Source: an uncultured Paracoccaceae bacterium
Lineage (GTDB): Bacteria; Pseudomonadota; Alphaproteobacteria; Rhodobacterales; Rhodobacteraceae
Direction of reading: 5' to 3'
DNA length: 64,000 bases
Assembly: GCA_947488175.1 (NCBI GenBank)
Contig: CANKYO010000014.1
Location: 1 to 64,000, forward strand
Position 1 is the stretch's first letter. The number at the start of each line of letters is the position of its first letter. The notes beneath the pieces are model-generated. The model was not told the origin of the DNA. It searched no databases and saw nothing but the letters and a program-made list of their open reading frames with translations. Positions 1-9,115 of the stretch are shown piece by piece. A program made the translations under genes and the position numbers.

Positions 1-127
1 GTCTGGGTCCGGGATGTCGTCGCACGCAACTGATGCGACAGCCAACCAAACACACCCAAATCAACACGGATCTGACAAACTCATGTCGCGATCTCCGTCC
101 AGCATCCCTCCAAACGAGGACAGAACA

Positions 128-1141
128 ATGAAATTTCTACAAACACTCACACTCGCCGCGCTGACAGCGTTTCCGGCCCAACTCATCGCGCAATGCGATC
201 AAGGGGAAAGGGTTGCCCGTTTCAGCCTGATCACCGCACTGCAGGGTCACCCCAAGGGCGAAGCTGCACTGGCCTTCGCCGAGCAGGTCAACACGCAGCT
301 TGATGGTACATTATGTGTCGAGGTTTACGGCCGCAGCGAGCTCTACAATGATGACGACGTCTTTGAGGCCCTGTTAAACGACGACGTTCAATTTGCCGCC
401 CCCGGTGTCACGAAATTCGGGGCGTATTCCGATCAGTTCGAGCTTTTCAATCTGCCCTTCCTTTTCGACGGACCTTTGCAGGTCATGGCGTTCCTCGAAA
501 CAGAAATGGCGCAAAGCATGACCGATGGGATCAGTGATGACGGCTTTGTCGGGCTGGGCTATTGGGCCAACGGGATGCGGCAGTATTCGGCGACAGTTCC
601 AATGCGGTTGCCAAGTGATGCCAGCGGTCTGAGTTTCCGGGTGTCGTCCAGCTCACCTGTCACGGCAGAGGTGCTGCGCCGGATGAACATCACCCCGGTC
701 AAGCTGTCCTTCAGCAAAGTTTATGACGCGCTGGCCTCGGGCGAGGTGCAGGGACAAGAGAACACCTGGGCCAATATCCAGAAAGAGGAATTCTATCTCG
801 AACAGGCTGCCGTTACGGAAACGAACCATAACTACATCGGTTATCTGGTTGTAACGTCACAGGCCTTTCTTGACAGCCTTGATCCGGATACGCGCCAAAC
901 GGTGATTGATATCATGAAATTGACCACGCATGAACGAAACCGATTTGCCTATGAGATCAATCAGGCCCGACGCCAGGATATTCTGGATGATGACGGTGTG
1001 ATTATCACGCTGACCTCTGAGGAACTGGCGATCTGGAGGGCGGAGATGAAGCCGGTTTGGGATCAGTTTCGGTCTTCTATCGGGGGCGACCTGATCGACG
1101 CAGCGGTCGAAATCAACGCGACGGTCGATCCTTTCAACTAA
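128..1141 (+). CDS. TRAP transporter solute-binding protein (DctP family)
   Basis: A 337-aa periplasmic solute-binding protein of the TRAP family, which delivers organic acids such as C4-dicarboxylates to a DctQM membrane pair. The chosen ATG begins a classical signal peptide (MKFLQTLTLAALTAFPAQ) ending near residue 22; the frame stays open upstream to base 14, but that stretch is rich in polar residues and unlikely to be translated. Family hallmarks include the GHPKGEAALAFAEQ segment near the mature N-terminus and the GQENTWANI segment around residue 215, the ligand-binding region in DctP proteins. No DctQ or DctM lies downstream: the next gene is the convergent LysR regulator. The membrane subunits are either left of the window or absent. 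The substrate cannot be deduced. Confidence 0.88.
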   Translation: MKFLQTLTLAALTAFPAQLIAQCDQGERVARFSLITALQGHPKGEAALAFAEQVNTQLDGTLCVEVYGRSELYNDDDVFEALLNDDVQFAAPGVTKFGAYSDQFELFNLPFLFDGPLQVMAFLETEMAQSMTDGISDDGFVGLGYWANGMRQYSATVPMRLPSDASGLSFRVSSSSPVTAEVLRRMNITPVKLSFSKVYDALASGEVQGQENTWANIQKEEFYLEQAAVTETNHNYIGYLVVTSQAFLDSLDPDTRQTVIDIMKLTTHERNRFAYEINQARRQDILDDDGVIITLTSEELAIWRAEMKPVWDQFRSSIGGDLIDAAVEINATVDPFN

Positions 1142-1181
1142 GGCACTGATGCGCCGCGTGTCCTATTGCGCGCCGCGCATT

Positions 1182-2084
1182 CTATACAGGCCGACCTACA
1201 AGTTTTGCATCGAACACCTGTTGCAGAACGCGCCCGAAAGCATCGGCACTGGGATGCCTGTCGCGCTGTGGTGGCAGGAAGTACCCAAATGGCACGGCCA
1301 TTTTGTATCGCCACGGGACCAAAGCGATGGCGGATGCAAGCTCGGGGTCAAGGGCTATCGGATCGGCAAAGGTGAACCCAAGTTTGCTTTGCACCAATCG
1401 GTAGGCCGCCGACCCCACAGAAACCTCATGCTTGATCACCAGCTTCACACCGGCCCGATCCATCGCCTGATCCACAATGCGCCGGATCACGGTTGAATCG
1501 TCCAGCGCGATGTAGGGGACATCCGCAAGATCAATGGGGTGCAGCTCATCGCGATCGGCGAGCGGGTGATCCCGTGAAAGGGCCACGCATAGTTCGGTTG
1601 TGCCCAAAAGATTGGGTTTGATCCCCTCAACCGGGAGCGGGAGCGCCGAAATTCCCAGATCATAGCGATCATTCATGATGCGGCGGCCCAGATCACGCCT
1701 GGGATATATTTCCAGCTTGATCGCCGTGTCCGGTTCCAGTTCGGCGAAACGCGCAATGGCGGGCAGAACCAATCCGTTCACAATCCGCGTATGGCAGATC
1801 AGGCGCAATGGTTCCGGCGCATCGCTTTGAATTTGTGCAAAGAAATCGGGGATTTGGTCGACCTGTGCCAGAATGCGCAGGGCTTCGGGGTAGAACCGTT
1901 CGCCGGTCGGTGTTGGCACCAATCGTTTTTTGTCACGTCGGAACAGGCTGACGCCAAATTCGTCTTCAAGGATTTGCAGTAACCGGCTGGCGGCAGACTG
2001 GCTCAGGTGCATCCGGTCTGCCGCACGGGCAAGCGTGCCTTCCTCCATAACAAGGGCGAAGACCTTCAGGCTTTTGAGGTTCAC
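1182..2084 (-). CDS. LysR-family transcriptional regulator
   Basis: A 300-aa LysR-type regulator. The N-terminal winged helix-turn-helix covers about residues 1-60 (LARAADRMHLSQSAASRLLQ), followed by a type-2 periplasmic-binding-protein-like effector domain (about 90-295). It is divergent from the TctC/TctB/TctA/CoA-transferase operon, with 120 bp between the start codons. LysR regulators usually control the divergent gene, so it probably senses the acid carried by that transporter or its CoA derivative. A 20-bp near-palindrome lies 9-28 bp upstream of its start codon and is a likely binding site. The effector is unknown. Confidence 0.9.
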   Translation of the reverse strand: MNLKSLKVFALVMEEGTLARAADRMHLSQSAASRLLQILEDEFGVSLFRRDKKRLVPTPTGERFYPEALRILAQVDQIPDFFAQIQSDAPEPLRLICHTRIVNGLVLPAIARFAELEPDTAIKLEIYPRRDLGRRIMNDRYDLGISALPLPVEGIKPNLLGTTELCVALSRDHPLADRDELHPIDLADVPYIALDDSTVIRRIVDQAMDRAGVKLVIKHEVSVGSAAYRLVQSKLGFTFADPIALDPELASAIALVPWRYKMAVPFGYFLPPQRDRHPSADAFGRVLQQVFDAKLVGRPV

Positions 2085-2092
2085 TTCGAAAA

Positions 2093-2112
2093 ATCCGATT
2101 TATAAATCTGAT
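2093..2112. promoter_or_regulatory. Imperfect 20-bp palindrome, candidate LysR operator
   Basis: The two 10-bp half-sites ATCCGATTTA and TAAATCTGAT pair at nine of ten positions about the centre 2102/2103. The site is in the 120-bp region between the divergent LysR gene and tctC, beside the regulator's start. Its AT-rich centre and dyad symmetry fit a LysR regulatory binding site (T-N11-A type). The protein assignment is inferred from position only. Confidence 0.55.
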
Positions 2113-2204
2113 AATTGCGTTTTTTCTATTCTATGCTCCCGTTTAAGGTCCAGTGGTATTTCAAAGGTGCGCTCAGATGCACCCGGTGTTACTGGGAGGA
2201 AAAC

Positions 2205-3170
2205 ATGAAACGTCGCGAATTCATCAAAACAGGTGTCTCTGCCGCAGCGGTGGGTGCTATCGCCGCGCCGGCCTTGGCGGAATGGGCCCCGCGCCGCCCG
2301 ATCAATGCGATCTTGCCGTATTCTGCCGGCGGTGGCACCGATGCGCTGGCACGCGCTGCCGCCGCATCTGCCGATGGTATCCTACCGGTCCCGCTGGTCA
2401 TCGTGAACAAGCCCGGATCATCCGGCATCACCGGCGCGACCGAAGCTGCAGCCGCAAGGCCGGACGGGAACACAGTGATGGTCACGTCTGCCGGGTCATT
2501 CCTGCTGACCTCAATGCTGCGTGACACCGATGTGGACCCGTTTGACAGCTTTGAGATTATCGCCCAGATCGGCAATCTGACCCCTGCTGTCATTGTGCCT
2601 GCAAACAGCCCGTTCCAGTCTGTTCAGGACTTGGTGGATGCGGCAAATGCCAACCCCGGCAGCTTGCGATGGGCACATAACGGACGCGGTGGTTTCCACC
2701 ATGTGGCCGGGCAAAGCTTTCTGAACCGCAACGGCCTGCAAGCACAGGATGTCCCGTTCAAAGGGGGTGGGCCAACCCGTGCCGCTGTTATCGGCGAACA
2801 GGTGGATTTTGCCTTTGTCGGTATTCAGCAGGCGGCAGGTTTTGAAAACGAGCTGCGTGTGCTCGCTCTTGCTGCGCCAGAGCGTGATCCGGTCCGCGAC
2901 GATGTCCCTACATTGCCAGAGCTTGGCTTTGACTATGTCGCCGTATCCTCACCCATCGTGTTCTTCGCACCGAACGGCACGGATCCAGAGATGATCTCCG
3001 GCATGGAAGCCGCGTTGAAAGAGATCACGGAAACTCAGCAATTTGCCGATATGATGCTGGAACGCGGCAATGTGCCTGCGTTCCTGAGCGGCGCGGAAAC
3101 AGAAGCCCGGTTGCGCCAGATGCAGGTCGACACCCAGCCGGTGATCGATGCGTTGAAAGAGCAGGGTTAG
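2205..3170 (+). CDS. tctC: Tripartite tricarboxylate transporter substrate-binding protein (TctC/Bug family)
   Basis: A 321-aa periplasmic receptor of a tripartite tricarboxylate transporter. The chosen ATG is preceded by a strong ribosome site (GGGAGGA) and starts a twin-arginine-like leader (KRREFIKTG then a hydrophobic stretch ending APALAEW). An upstream in-frame ATG at 2115 would place 30 unlikely residues before this leader. The Bug-family fold is recognisable from the RPINAILPYSAGGGTDALAR start of the mature protein and the VNKPGSSGITGATEAA segment, which contact carboxylates in this family. It heads an operon with tctB, tctA and a CoA transferase, with 2-3 bp gaps or overlaps. Bug proteins bind very diverse acids, so the ligand is not predictable. 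Confidence 0.92.
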   Translation: MKRREFIKTGVSAAAVGAIAAPALAEWAPRRPINAILPYSAGGGTDALARAAAASADGILPVPLVIVNKPGSSGITGATEAAAARPDGNTVMVTSAGSFLLTSMLRDTDVDPFDSFEIIAQIGNLTPAVIVPANSPFQSVQDLVDAANANPGSLRWAHNGRGGFHHVAGQSFLNRNGLQAQDVPFKGGGPTRAAVIGEQVDFAFVGIQQAAGFENELRVLALAAPERDPVRDDVPTLPELGFDYVAVSSPIVFFAPNGTDPEMISGMEAALKEITETQQFADMMLERGNVPAFLSGAETEARLRQMQVDTQPVIDALKEQG

Positions 3171-3172
3171 AC

Positions 3173-3649
3173 TTGTCCGCAGGGCCTACTCCCGCCTCGC
3201 GGACCGTGGCCGTGGCGCTGATCCTTCTGGGGGTTGGCGCCACATTCACGAGTATGAACATCGCCTTGGATCAGTACGGGCGCTGGGGTGCGCGCATTTT
3301 TCCGTTGGCGGGATCGCTATCGCTGGTGGCACTTGGCCTTGCAGAACTGTGGGGTGCACGCGGTAAACCAGCACCTGCGCTTGATCGACAGCATCTGCCA
3401 GCCATTTTTGCGCTGTTGGCGCTGGCGGTGGCCTATGTCTGGGTCATGGCCCAGTTTGGCTATCTAATCAGCACTGCATTGGCGGCACCACTGGCACTAT
3501 GGATCTTCGGCGTGCGCAATGTGATCGGCCTGCTGGCTGCAGCCGTGTTATGCCCGGCAGCCTATCACCTGATCTTTTTTGAATTGTTGGGGGTCTTTCC
3601 GCCCTTTGGTCGCTGGTTTGACCTGCTTGATGTATTTGGTTGGTATTAA
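3173..3649 (+). CDS. tctB: Tripartite tricarboxylate transporter small membrane subunit (TctB)
   Basis: A 158-aa integral membrane protein with about four hydrophobic helices, the size and position expected of TctB, the small permease subunit. It begins with a TTG codon two bases after the tctC stop, so translation is probably coupled. Segments such as AIFALLALAVAYVWVMAQ and ALWIFGVRN are typical of this family. It lies between tctC and tctA, which supports the call better than its poorly conserved sequence does. Confidence 0.87.
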   Translation: MSAGPTPASRTVAVALILLGVGATFTSMNIALDQYGRWGARIFPLAGSLSLVALGLAELWGARGKPAPALDRQHLPAIFALLALAVAYVWVMAQFGYLISTALAAPLALWIFGVRNVIGLLAAAVLCPAAYHLIFFELLGVFPPFGRWFDLLDVFGWY

Positions 3650-3652
3650 ACG

Positions 3653-5161
3653 ATGGAAATCTTTCCCGCTCTCGCCAGTGTTCTGAGCGATCCGGTATTG
3701 CTGGGGTGGGTGTTTCTGGCAGCCATCGTTGGCATGATTGTCGGCGCTATTCCGGGGCTGACGGCTTCGGCCGCGATTGCGATGCTTTTGCCCCTGACGT
3801 TTTATATGGAGCCGCTTCCTGCGTTGGCGTTCCTTTATGTCATTGGCAAATCCGGGCGTTATGGCGGTTCGATTGCCGCGATCCTGTTCAATACACCGGG
3901 CACGGCAGCATCGGCAGCCACGCAGTTGGATGGCTATCCGCTCGCCCGCCAAGGCAAGGCAGGAAAGGCCATGAAAGTGGCGACCATATCATCGGTTATT
4001 GGCGACTTCATTGGTGAGATACTGCTGATCGTCGGGGTCGCATGGATCGCAGCAATCGCGCTGAAACTCGGCCCGCCAGAGCTGTTTGCTGTCTATTTCG
4101 CGGCCTTCATCGTCATTGGATCCGTGATTGGGAAATCGGTCACCCGCGGGCTGGCGTCAGCAGCTTTGGGTGTGCTGGTCGCCATGATCGGCCTTGATCC
4201 GATCAGTTCGACCGAGCGTTTCACCTTCGGCAGCTTTGATCTAACCAACGGGATTAGTCTGGTCCCCCTGATGATCGGAATCTTTGTATTGGGCGAGGTT
4301 TTCGCCCAGATCGAGGAACGCGGCAAGACAACCGAGATGGTCCCTGATGGCAACGACGCGATGCGAAACCGGCTGACCTGGGCGGAGTATAAACCCTGCC
4401 TGCCGCATGTGATCCGGTCATCCTTTATTGGGTCCTTTATCGGGATGCTGCCCGGCCTTGGGTCGGCCATCGCGGCCTTTGTGGCCTATGGCGAAGGCAA
4501 GCGCCGCGCCAAGAACCCGGACGATTGGGGAAAGGGTGCGTTGGAAGGCGTGGCCGCACCAGAGGCGGCCAATAACGCCGTCAGCGGCCCGTCCATGGCG
4601 CCGCTTCTGACACTGGGCATTCCGGGGTCCACCATTGGCGCGATCCTGATTGGGGTATTCCTGATCCATGGCATCCAGATTGGTCCAACCCTGTTTCTGA
4701 CATCCCGCGAACTGGTCTATGCGCTATTTGCCTGTGGGCTGATCGGCATTGCGATGTATGGGCTGATTGGCTTTTATGGTGCGGCATTCGTGGGGCGGTT
4801 CATCACGCGGATTCCCACAGGTGTGCTGTATCCGGTGATCTTTCTGACATCCTTTGTCGCGGCCTACACCTCGCGTGGGAACCTGTTTGATGTCGATGTC
4901 ATGGTGGCTGCCGGGTTTTTGGGGTGGCTTATGCGCAAACTCGACTTCAACCCGGCAGCCTTCGTCATTTCATTCGTTTTGGCAGGCGGCGCAGAGGAGG
5001 CATTTCGGCAAGCGCTCCTGTTGTCGGACAACGGTATGATGATATTCATTACACGGCCAATCGCGCTGCTCTTCCTCTTGGTCGGGCTGACGGCACTGGC
5101 GGTCCGGGTCCGGAGCCTGAACCGCCAGTCGCGCGCCGTCACGTTGGAGGAAGCGAGATGA
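3653..5161 (+). CDS. tctA: Tripartite tricarboxylate transporter large membrane subunit (TctA)
   Basis: A 502-aa polytopic membrane protein with about 11-12 hydrophobic segments, the ion-coupled permease of the TTT system. Characteristic family motifs are visible: the GAIPGLTASAAIAMLLPLTF region near residue 30, the GGSIAAILFNTPGTAASAAT loop near residue 75, and a second related loop, MLPGLGSAIAAFVAYGEGKR with PEAANNAVSGPSMAPLLTLG, near residues 265-325. It starts 3 bp after tctB, and its stop overlaps the start of the CoA-transferase gene (ATGA), so the four genes form one operon. Confidence 0.95.
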   Translation: MEIFPALASVLSDPVLLGWVFLAAIVGMIVGAIPGLTASAAIAMLLPLTFYMEPLPALAFLYVIGKSGRYGGSIAAILFNTPGTAASAATQLDGYPLARQGKAGKAMKVATISSVIGDFIGEILLIVGVAWIAAIALKLGPPELFAVYFAAFIVIGSVIGKSVTRGLASAALGVLVAMIGLDPISSTERFTFGSFDLTNGISLVPLMIGIFVLGEVFAQIEERGKTTEMVPDGNDAMRNRLTWAEYKPCLPHVIRSSFIGSFIGMLPGLGSAIAAFVAYGEGKRRAKNPDDWGKGALEGVAAPEAANNAVSGPSMAPLLTLGIPGSTIGAILIGVFLIHGIQIGPTLFLTSRELVYALFACGLIGIAMYGLIGFYGAAFVGRFITRIPTGVLYPVIFLTSFVAAYTSRGNLFDVDVMVAAGFLGWLMRKLDFNPAAFVISFVLAGGAEEAFRQALLLSDNGMMIFITRPIALLFLLVGLTALAVRVRSLNRQSRAVTLEEAR

Positions 5162-6345
5162 CGGCACCTTTGGACGGCATCCGGGTGATTGACTGGACGC
5201 ATGTATTGGCCGGGCCAGCCTGTTCCTATTATCTTGGCCTTCTGGGGGCCGAGGTGATCAAGGTCGAAAGCCTGAAGGGTGACGCGATGCGCCACCGTGG
5301 CGGGACTGACGCGGCGCTGGCTGCTCAGGGGATGAGTACAGCTTATCAGACGCAAGGCGCGGGCAAGCAATCCATCGCGCTTGATCTGGAGGTCAATGAT
5401 GGGCGTGACGTCTTTCACCGGTTGCTGACATCAGCGGATGTGCTGGTTGAGAACCATAGACCCTCCACGCTGGCCCGGCTTGACCTGACAGAAGCCCATA
5501 CACGGGCCATCAATCCGCGGCTGATCCATTGCGCAATGACCGGATATGGCCGTGGCAACGCGATGGCGGACGTTCCGGCGTATGACGTAAATATCCAAGC
5601 GATCAGCGGGTTGATGGCGTTGACAGGAACAGCGGAAACCGGGCCGGTTCGGACCGGCGCGCCGATTATCGACTACGCTACCGGACTTGCCGGTGCGCTT
5701 GGTGTCACCTCCGCTTTGATGAATAGGCAGGCGACCGGTGAAGGCGGGTTTGTCGATGTCTCAATGCTCGAAACGGCATTCAGCCTGATGAGTTCGACGA
5801 TCACTGACTACAGAATGACGGGCCGACCGCCCGAACCCCGTGGAAACACCGCAAATAGCCGCTCGCCTTCTTCCGGCATCTTTGCCTGCCTGTCCGGGCA
5901 TATCAGTTTGGGTGTAAACGAGGACTCGCAGTTCAAACGGCTGGCCAATGCGGTTGGGCGCGGGGATTGGCTCGACAATCCTGATTTTGCAAACCCCGTG
6001 GCGCGGGACAGAAATCGGGACACACTCGCCGACGCCTTAGCGGATGTGCTTGCACATCGCACGGCAGAAGATTGGGAAAGGATCTTCATTGCTGCGGACG
6101 TACCAGCAGCACGGCTGCGCACGCTGCCAGAAGCGTTGGACCTCGCGCCCGAAACCGCTCGCGCGTTTGTATCCCGTGGTACAGCCGGACATGTCGGTCT
6201 GCCATTCACGATGGAAGGGAATGCAACGCCGGACGCTGCCAGCGCACCGCCAATATTGGCGGGTGATACGACAAAGGTGCTGCGTGCCTTGGGATATTGC
6301 GAACACGAGGTGAAATCACTGCGTGACGCTGGAACGGTTGTCTGA
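5158..6345 (+). CDS. CaiB/BaiF-type (family III) CoA transferase
   Basis: A 395-aa class III CoA transferase, which moves CoA from a donor thioester to a carboxylic acid. The start at the ATGA overlap with tctA gives the usual family N-terminus (PLDGIRVIDWTHVLAGP). Landmarks are VIKVESLKGDAMRH, the Asp-containing active-site segment PAYDVNIQAISGLMALTG (the Asp acts as the acyl carrier in formyl-CoA transferase), and GFVDVSMLETAFSLM. Co-operonic with a TTT transporter, it probably activates the imported acid to its CoA ester. Its last 30 bases overlap the 3' end of the convergent matB. Substrate unknown. Confidence 0.9.
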   Translation: MTAPLDGIRVIDWTHVLAGPACSYYLGLLGAEVIKVESLKGDAMRHRGGTDAALAAQGMSTAYQTQGAGKQSIALDLEVNDGRDVFHRLLTSADVLVENHRPSTLARLDLTEAHTRAINPRLIHCAMTGYGRGNAMADVPAYDVNIQAISGLMALTGTAETGPVRTGAPIIDYATGLAGALGVTSALMNRQATGEGGFVDVSMLETAFSLMSSTITDYRMTGRPPEPRGNTANSRSPSSGIFACLSGHISLGVNEDSQFKRLANAVGRGDWLDNPDFANPVARDRNRDTLADALADVLAHRTAEDWERIFIAADVPAARLRTLPEALDLAPETARAFVSRGTAGHVGLPFTMEGNATPDAASAPPILAGDTTKVLRALGYCEHEVKSLRDAGTVV

Positions 6346-7851
6346 GAACAGATCGCAATAGCGGTTGCGTAGCGCGTTCTTCTGGACCTTTCCCATCGTG
6401 TTGCGGGGCAGTTCGTCAATCACCAACAGTTTGCGCGGATGCTTGAACCGGGCGAGCGTGTCGCCCACGGCGTCAGCGATGGCATCTGTATCAGGGGTTG
6501 CACCCGGTTCCGGCACCAGAAGACCCAGAACCGTTTCGCCGAAATCCGCATGAGGAACACCGATTACGGCACTTTCAAGCACGCCGGGCTGCGCATCGAG
6601 CACCAGTTCGATTTCCTTGGGGTAGATGTTGTAACCCCCAGAGATGATCAGATCCTTGTCCCGTCCCACGATATGGACATAGCCATCTTCATCGATCTGC
6701 CCCAGGTCGCCCGTGATGAAAAAACCATCCGGTCGCAGTTCTTCCGCGGTCTTTTCGGGCATCTGCCAGTAGCCTTTGAACACATTCGGCCCGCGTACCT
6801 CGATCACGCCAACCTCGCCTTGCGGCAACTCGGCGCCGGTCTTGGGATCACACACTTTCAGGTCTACACCCGGCAGCGGAAAGCCGACCGTGCCCGCCCG
6901 GCGTTCGCCACCATAAGGGTTGGACGTGTTCATATTGGTTTCGGTCATGCCATACCGTTCAAGAATACGGTGGCCTGTGCGCCCCTCGAACTGGATGTGC
7001 GTTTCGGCCAAAAGCGGGGCAGAGCCGGAAATGAACAGCCGCATGTCGCGCACAAGATCGCCGGTGAACCGGTTGTCATCCAGAAGGCGGGTATAAAAGG
7101 TCGGCACGCCCATCATCACCGTCGCCAGTGGTAGTTTTTCGATAATCAGATCGACGTCGAATTTTGGCAGAAAGATCATCGCGCCGCCCGCGATCAGGGT
7201 CACGTTCGTTGCCACGAAAAGCCCATGCGTGTGAAAGATCGGCAGTGCATGCAGCAAAATGTCGTCAGCGTCGAAACGCCAGTGCTCTGCCAAGGTGTGC
7301 GCGTTCGAGAGTAGGTTGGCTTGGGTCAGCATCGCGCCTTTTGATCGGCCGGTTGTTCCGGATGTGTAAAGAAACGCGGCCAGATCATCCGCAGCGCGCG
7401 CCACGGTCGGGTAGGTCTCAGACTGCCCTTGGGCCCCATCCATCAGGCTGCCAGTGCCATCGCCGTTCAGTGTCAGCAGTTGCGCACCCAGCCGGTCGGC
7501 AACGGGTTGAAGCCCATCCGCCCCCGCGTCGTCGCAAATGACCATCCGCGCACGGCTGTTTTCGATGAAATAAGTCAACTCATCGACGGTGTAGGCGGTG
7601 TTCAGCGGCAGGAACACAAGCCCGGCCTGCGCGCAGGCGGCGTAAAGCGCCAGCGCATCTGGCGATTTCGCAACCTGTGCGGCAAGGCGGTCACCGGGTT
7701 GCAGGCCTGCCTTGGTCAGGACATGCGCGATCCGCGCCGCCAGCCTCAGAAATCCATCATGAGTGACAATCTGGCCATCCGCCAAATGAAGAAACGGCGT
7801 CGCCTTGCCTGCATGGACGCCGAAAAGTGCGTCGTAGAGTGGATTTGTCAT
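6316..7851 (-). CDS. matB: Malonyl-CoA synthetase MatB
   Basis: A 511-aa AMP-forming acyl-CoA synthetase that converts malonate, ATP and CoA to malonyl-CoA. The chosen ATG gives the family N-terminus (MTNPLYDALFG); an upstream frame extension to 8040 overlaps matA and is rejected. Visible motifs are the P-loop YTSGTTGRSKGA at about residues 162-173, the A5 motif YGMTETN near 300, TGDLG near 395, and the catalytic-lysine region GKVQKN near the C-terminus. RRAGTVGFPLPGV is typical of MatB. It is the last gene of the malonate operon, 16 bp after matA. A second homologue is encoded at 45977-47437. Confidence 0.93.
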   Translation of the reverse strand: MTNPLYDALFGVHAGKATPFLHLADGQIVTHDGFLRLAARIAHVLTKAGLQPGDRLAAQVAKSPDALALYAACAQAGLVFLPLNTAYTVDELTYFIENSRARMVICDDAGADGLQPVADRLGAQLLTLNGDGTGSLMDGAQGQSETYPTVARAADDLAAFLYTSGTTGRSKGAMLTQANLLSNAHTLAEHWRFDADDILLHALPIFHTHGLFVATNVTLIAGGAMIFLPKFDVDLIIEKLPLATVMMGVPTFYTRLLDDNRFTGDLVRDMRLFISGSAPLLAETHIQFEGRTGHRILERYGMTETNMNTSNPYGGERRAGTVGFPLPGVDLKVCDPKTGAELPQGEVGVIEVRGPNVFKGYWQMPEKTAEELRPDGFFITGDLGQIDEDGYVHIVGRDKDLIISGGYNIYPKEIELVLDAQPGVLESAVIGVPHADFGETVLGLLVPEPGATPDTDAIADAVGDTLARFKHPRKLLVIDELPRNTMGKVQKNALRNRYCDLFSDNRSSVTQ

Positions 7852-7867
7852 ATCGCGTGTCGTTTCA

Positions 7868-9115
7868 TCAGGCTGCGGCCTTGCGTGCCGTGGCCGCCAG
7901 CGCACGCACCTCTGCCGAGGCGGTAATCTGATGATCGACCGCAAAGCGTTCGTGGTTCTGCGACACCTTTGCGAGGTCGTAGAGGTAATTGACCATGGCA
8001 CCGCGCGATTGTGCCAGCCCCTTTTCCGACAGATCGGCATTTGCGCTGACCTGATGGATCAGCGCGCCGTTCCCTAGATGGAAGCGGGCCACAGGGTCGC
8101 GCGGCAGACCATCGCGTCGTTTGACATCCAGCAGATAATGCGCGGCAAGGCTACGAATGCGGTCGTCCTCCTCCGGCGTGACCTCATCATCGGTTTCAGC
8201 CAGCCAATCAGCCAGGCCCGGAATGGGCGATAATGTCACGAATGTCTTCAGCCCCGGCACTTCCAAGGCAAGGTCGGCAGCGACCTGTTTGATCAGCGAG
8301 TTGCCGAACGAAATGCTCGCCAACCCCGCCTGACAGTTCGAGATCGAATAGAACACAGCCGTATCTGCGGCCTCGGCCTCTATCATCTCACGGTTTTCGG
8401 CCAGCACACCCTGCACTGACCCCGGCACGCCTTGCGTCAGCGCGACCTCGACAAAGATGAGTGGCTCGTCCGGCATGGCAGGGTGAAAAAAGGCAAAGCA
8501 GCGTCGGTCGGACGGTTCGACGCGCCTGCGCAGATCGTCCCAACTGTCGATCTGATGGACCGCTTCATAGGCGATGATCTTGTCCAGGATCTGTGCCGGG
8601 CTTTCCCAGTTGATGCGCCGCAGCACCAGAAAGCCACGGTTGAACCAGCTTGCGAAAAGATGGCGAAAATCAATGTCGAGCGCCTGCAGCGTGTCGATGT
8701 CGCGGCCAAGGCGCAAAAGATCGGCGCGCATCGACACCAGCGCGCCGGTGGCCCCCGGCACCTGATTGAGCCGGCGGATCAACTCTTGTCGCGGCGGCTC
8801 TGCGGCCTGCATGAAGGTGCGATAGGTGGGTTTGGTCTGCGCCGTTTCATAGGCATCCAACGCCTGACGGACCCGCGCCGCATCGATGTTCATATCCCGC
8901 GCAAGATGGTGAAAAAACGCCAGCTTCGCGGCATTATCCATTTCGGCATAACGGTTCAGAAGATTTTGCGCGACGGTTGTTCCGGAAACCTCGCCTGCAG
9001 CACCAATCAGATCAGCCGTCAACACCTTGATCGGTCGATCATCGCGATGCCCGGCCCGGCCCAGCCGCTGGCGCCTTTCAAAAACGGTCGAAAGAAGATC
9101 AGCCAGCAGTGTCAT
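7868..9115 (-). CDS. matA: Malonyl-CoA decarboxylase MatA
   Basis: A 415-aa malonyl-CoA decarboxylase, which produces acetyl-CoA and CO2 from the malonyl-CoA made by MatB. The chosen start overlaps the matM stop by 4 bp; an upstream start at 9172 would lie deep in matM. The N-terminal helical domain covers about residues 1-130. The C-terminal acetyltransferase-like catalytic domain shows FFHPAMPDEPLIFVEVALTQ, FYSISNCQAGLASISFGN, FVTLSPIPG and the conserved histidine and asparagine region FHLGNGALIHQ. Neighbours matB and a TRAP transporter support the malonate-degradation role. Confidence 0.95.
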   Translation of the reverse strand: MTLLADLLSTVFERRQRLGRAGHRDDRPIKVLTADLIGAAGEVSGTTVAQNLLNRYAEMDNAAKLAFFHHLARDMNIDAARVRQALDAYETAQTKPTYRTFMQAAEPPRQELIRRLNQVPGATGALVSMRADLLRLGRDIDTLQALDIDFRHLFASWFNRGFLVLRRINWESPAQILDKIIAYEAVHQIDSWDDLRRRVEPSDRRCFAFFHPAMPDEPLIFVEVALTQGVPGSVQGVLAENREMIEAEAADTAVFYSISNCQAGLASISFGNSLIKQVAADLALEVPGLKTFVTLSPIPGLADWLAETDDEVTPEEDDRIRSLAAHYLLDVKRRDGLPRDPVARFHLGNGALIHQVSANADLSEKGLAQSRGAMVNYLYDLAKVSQNHERFAVDHQITASAEVRALAATARKAAA

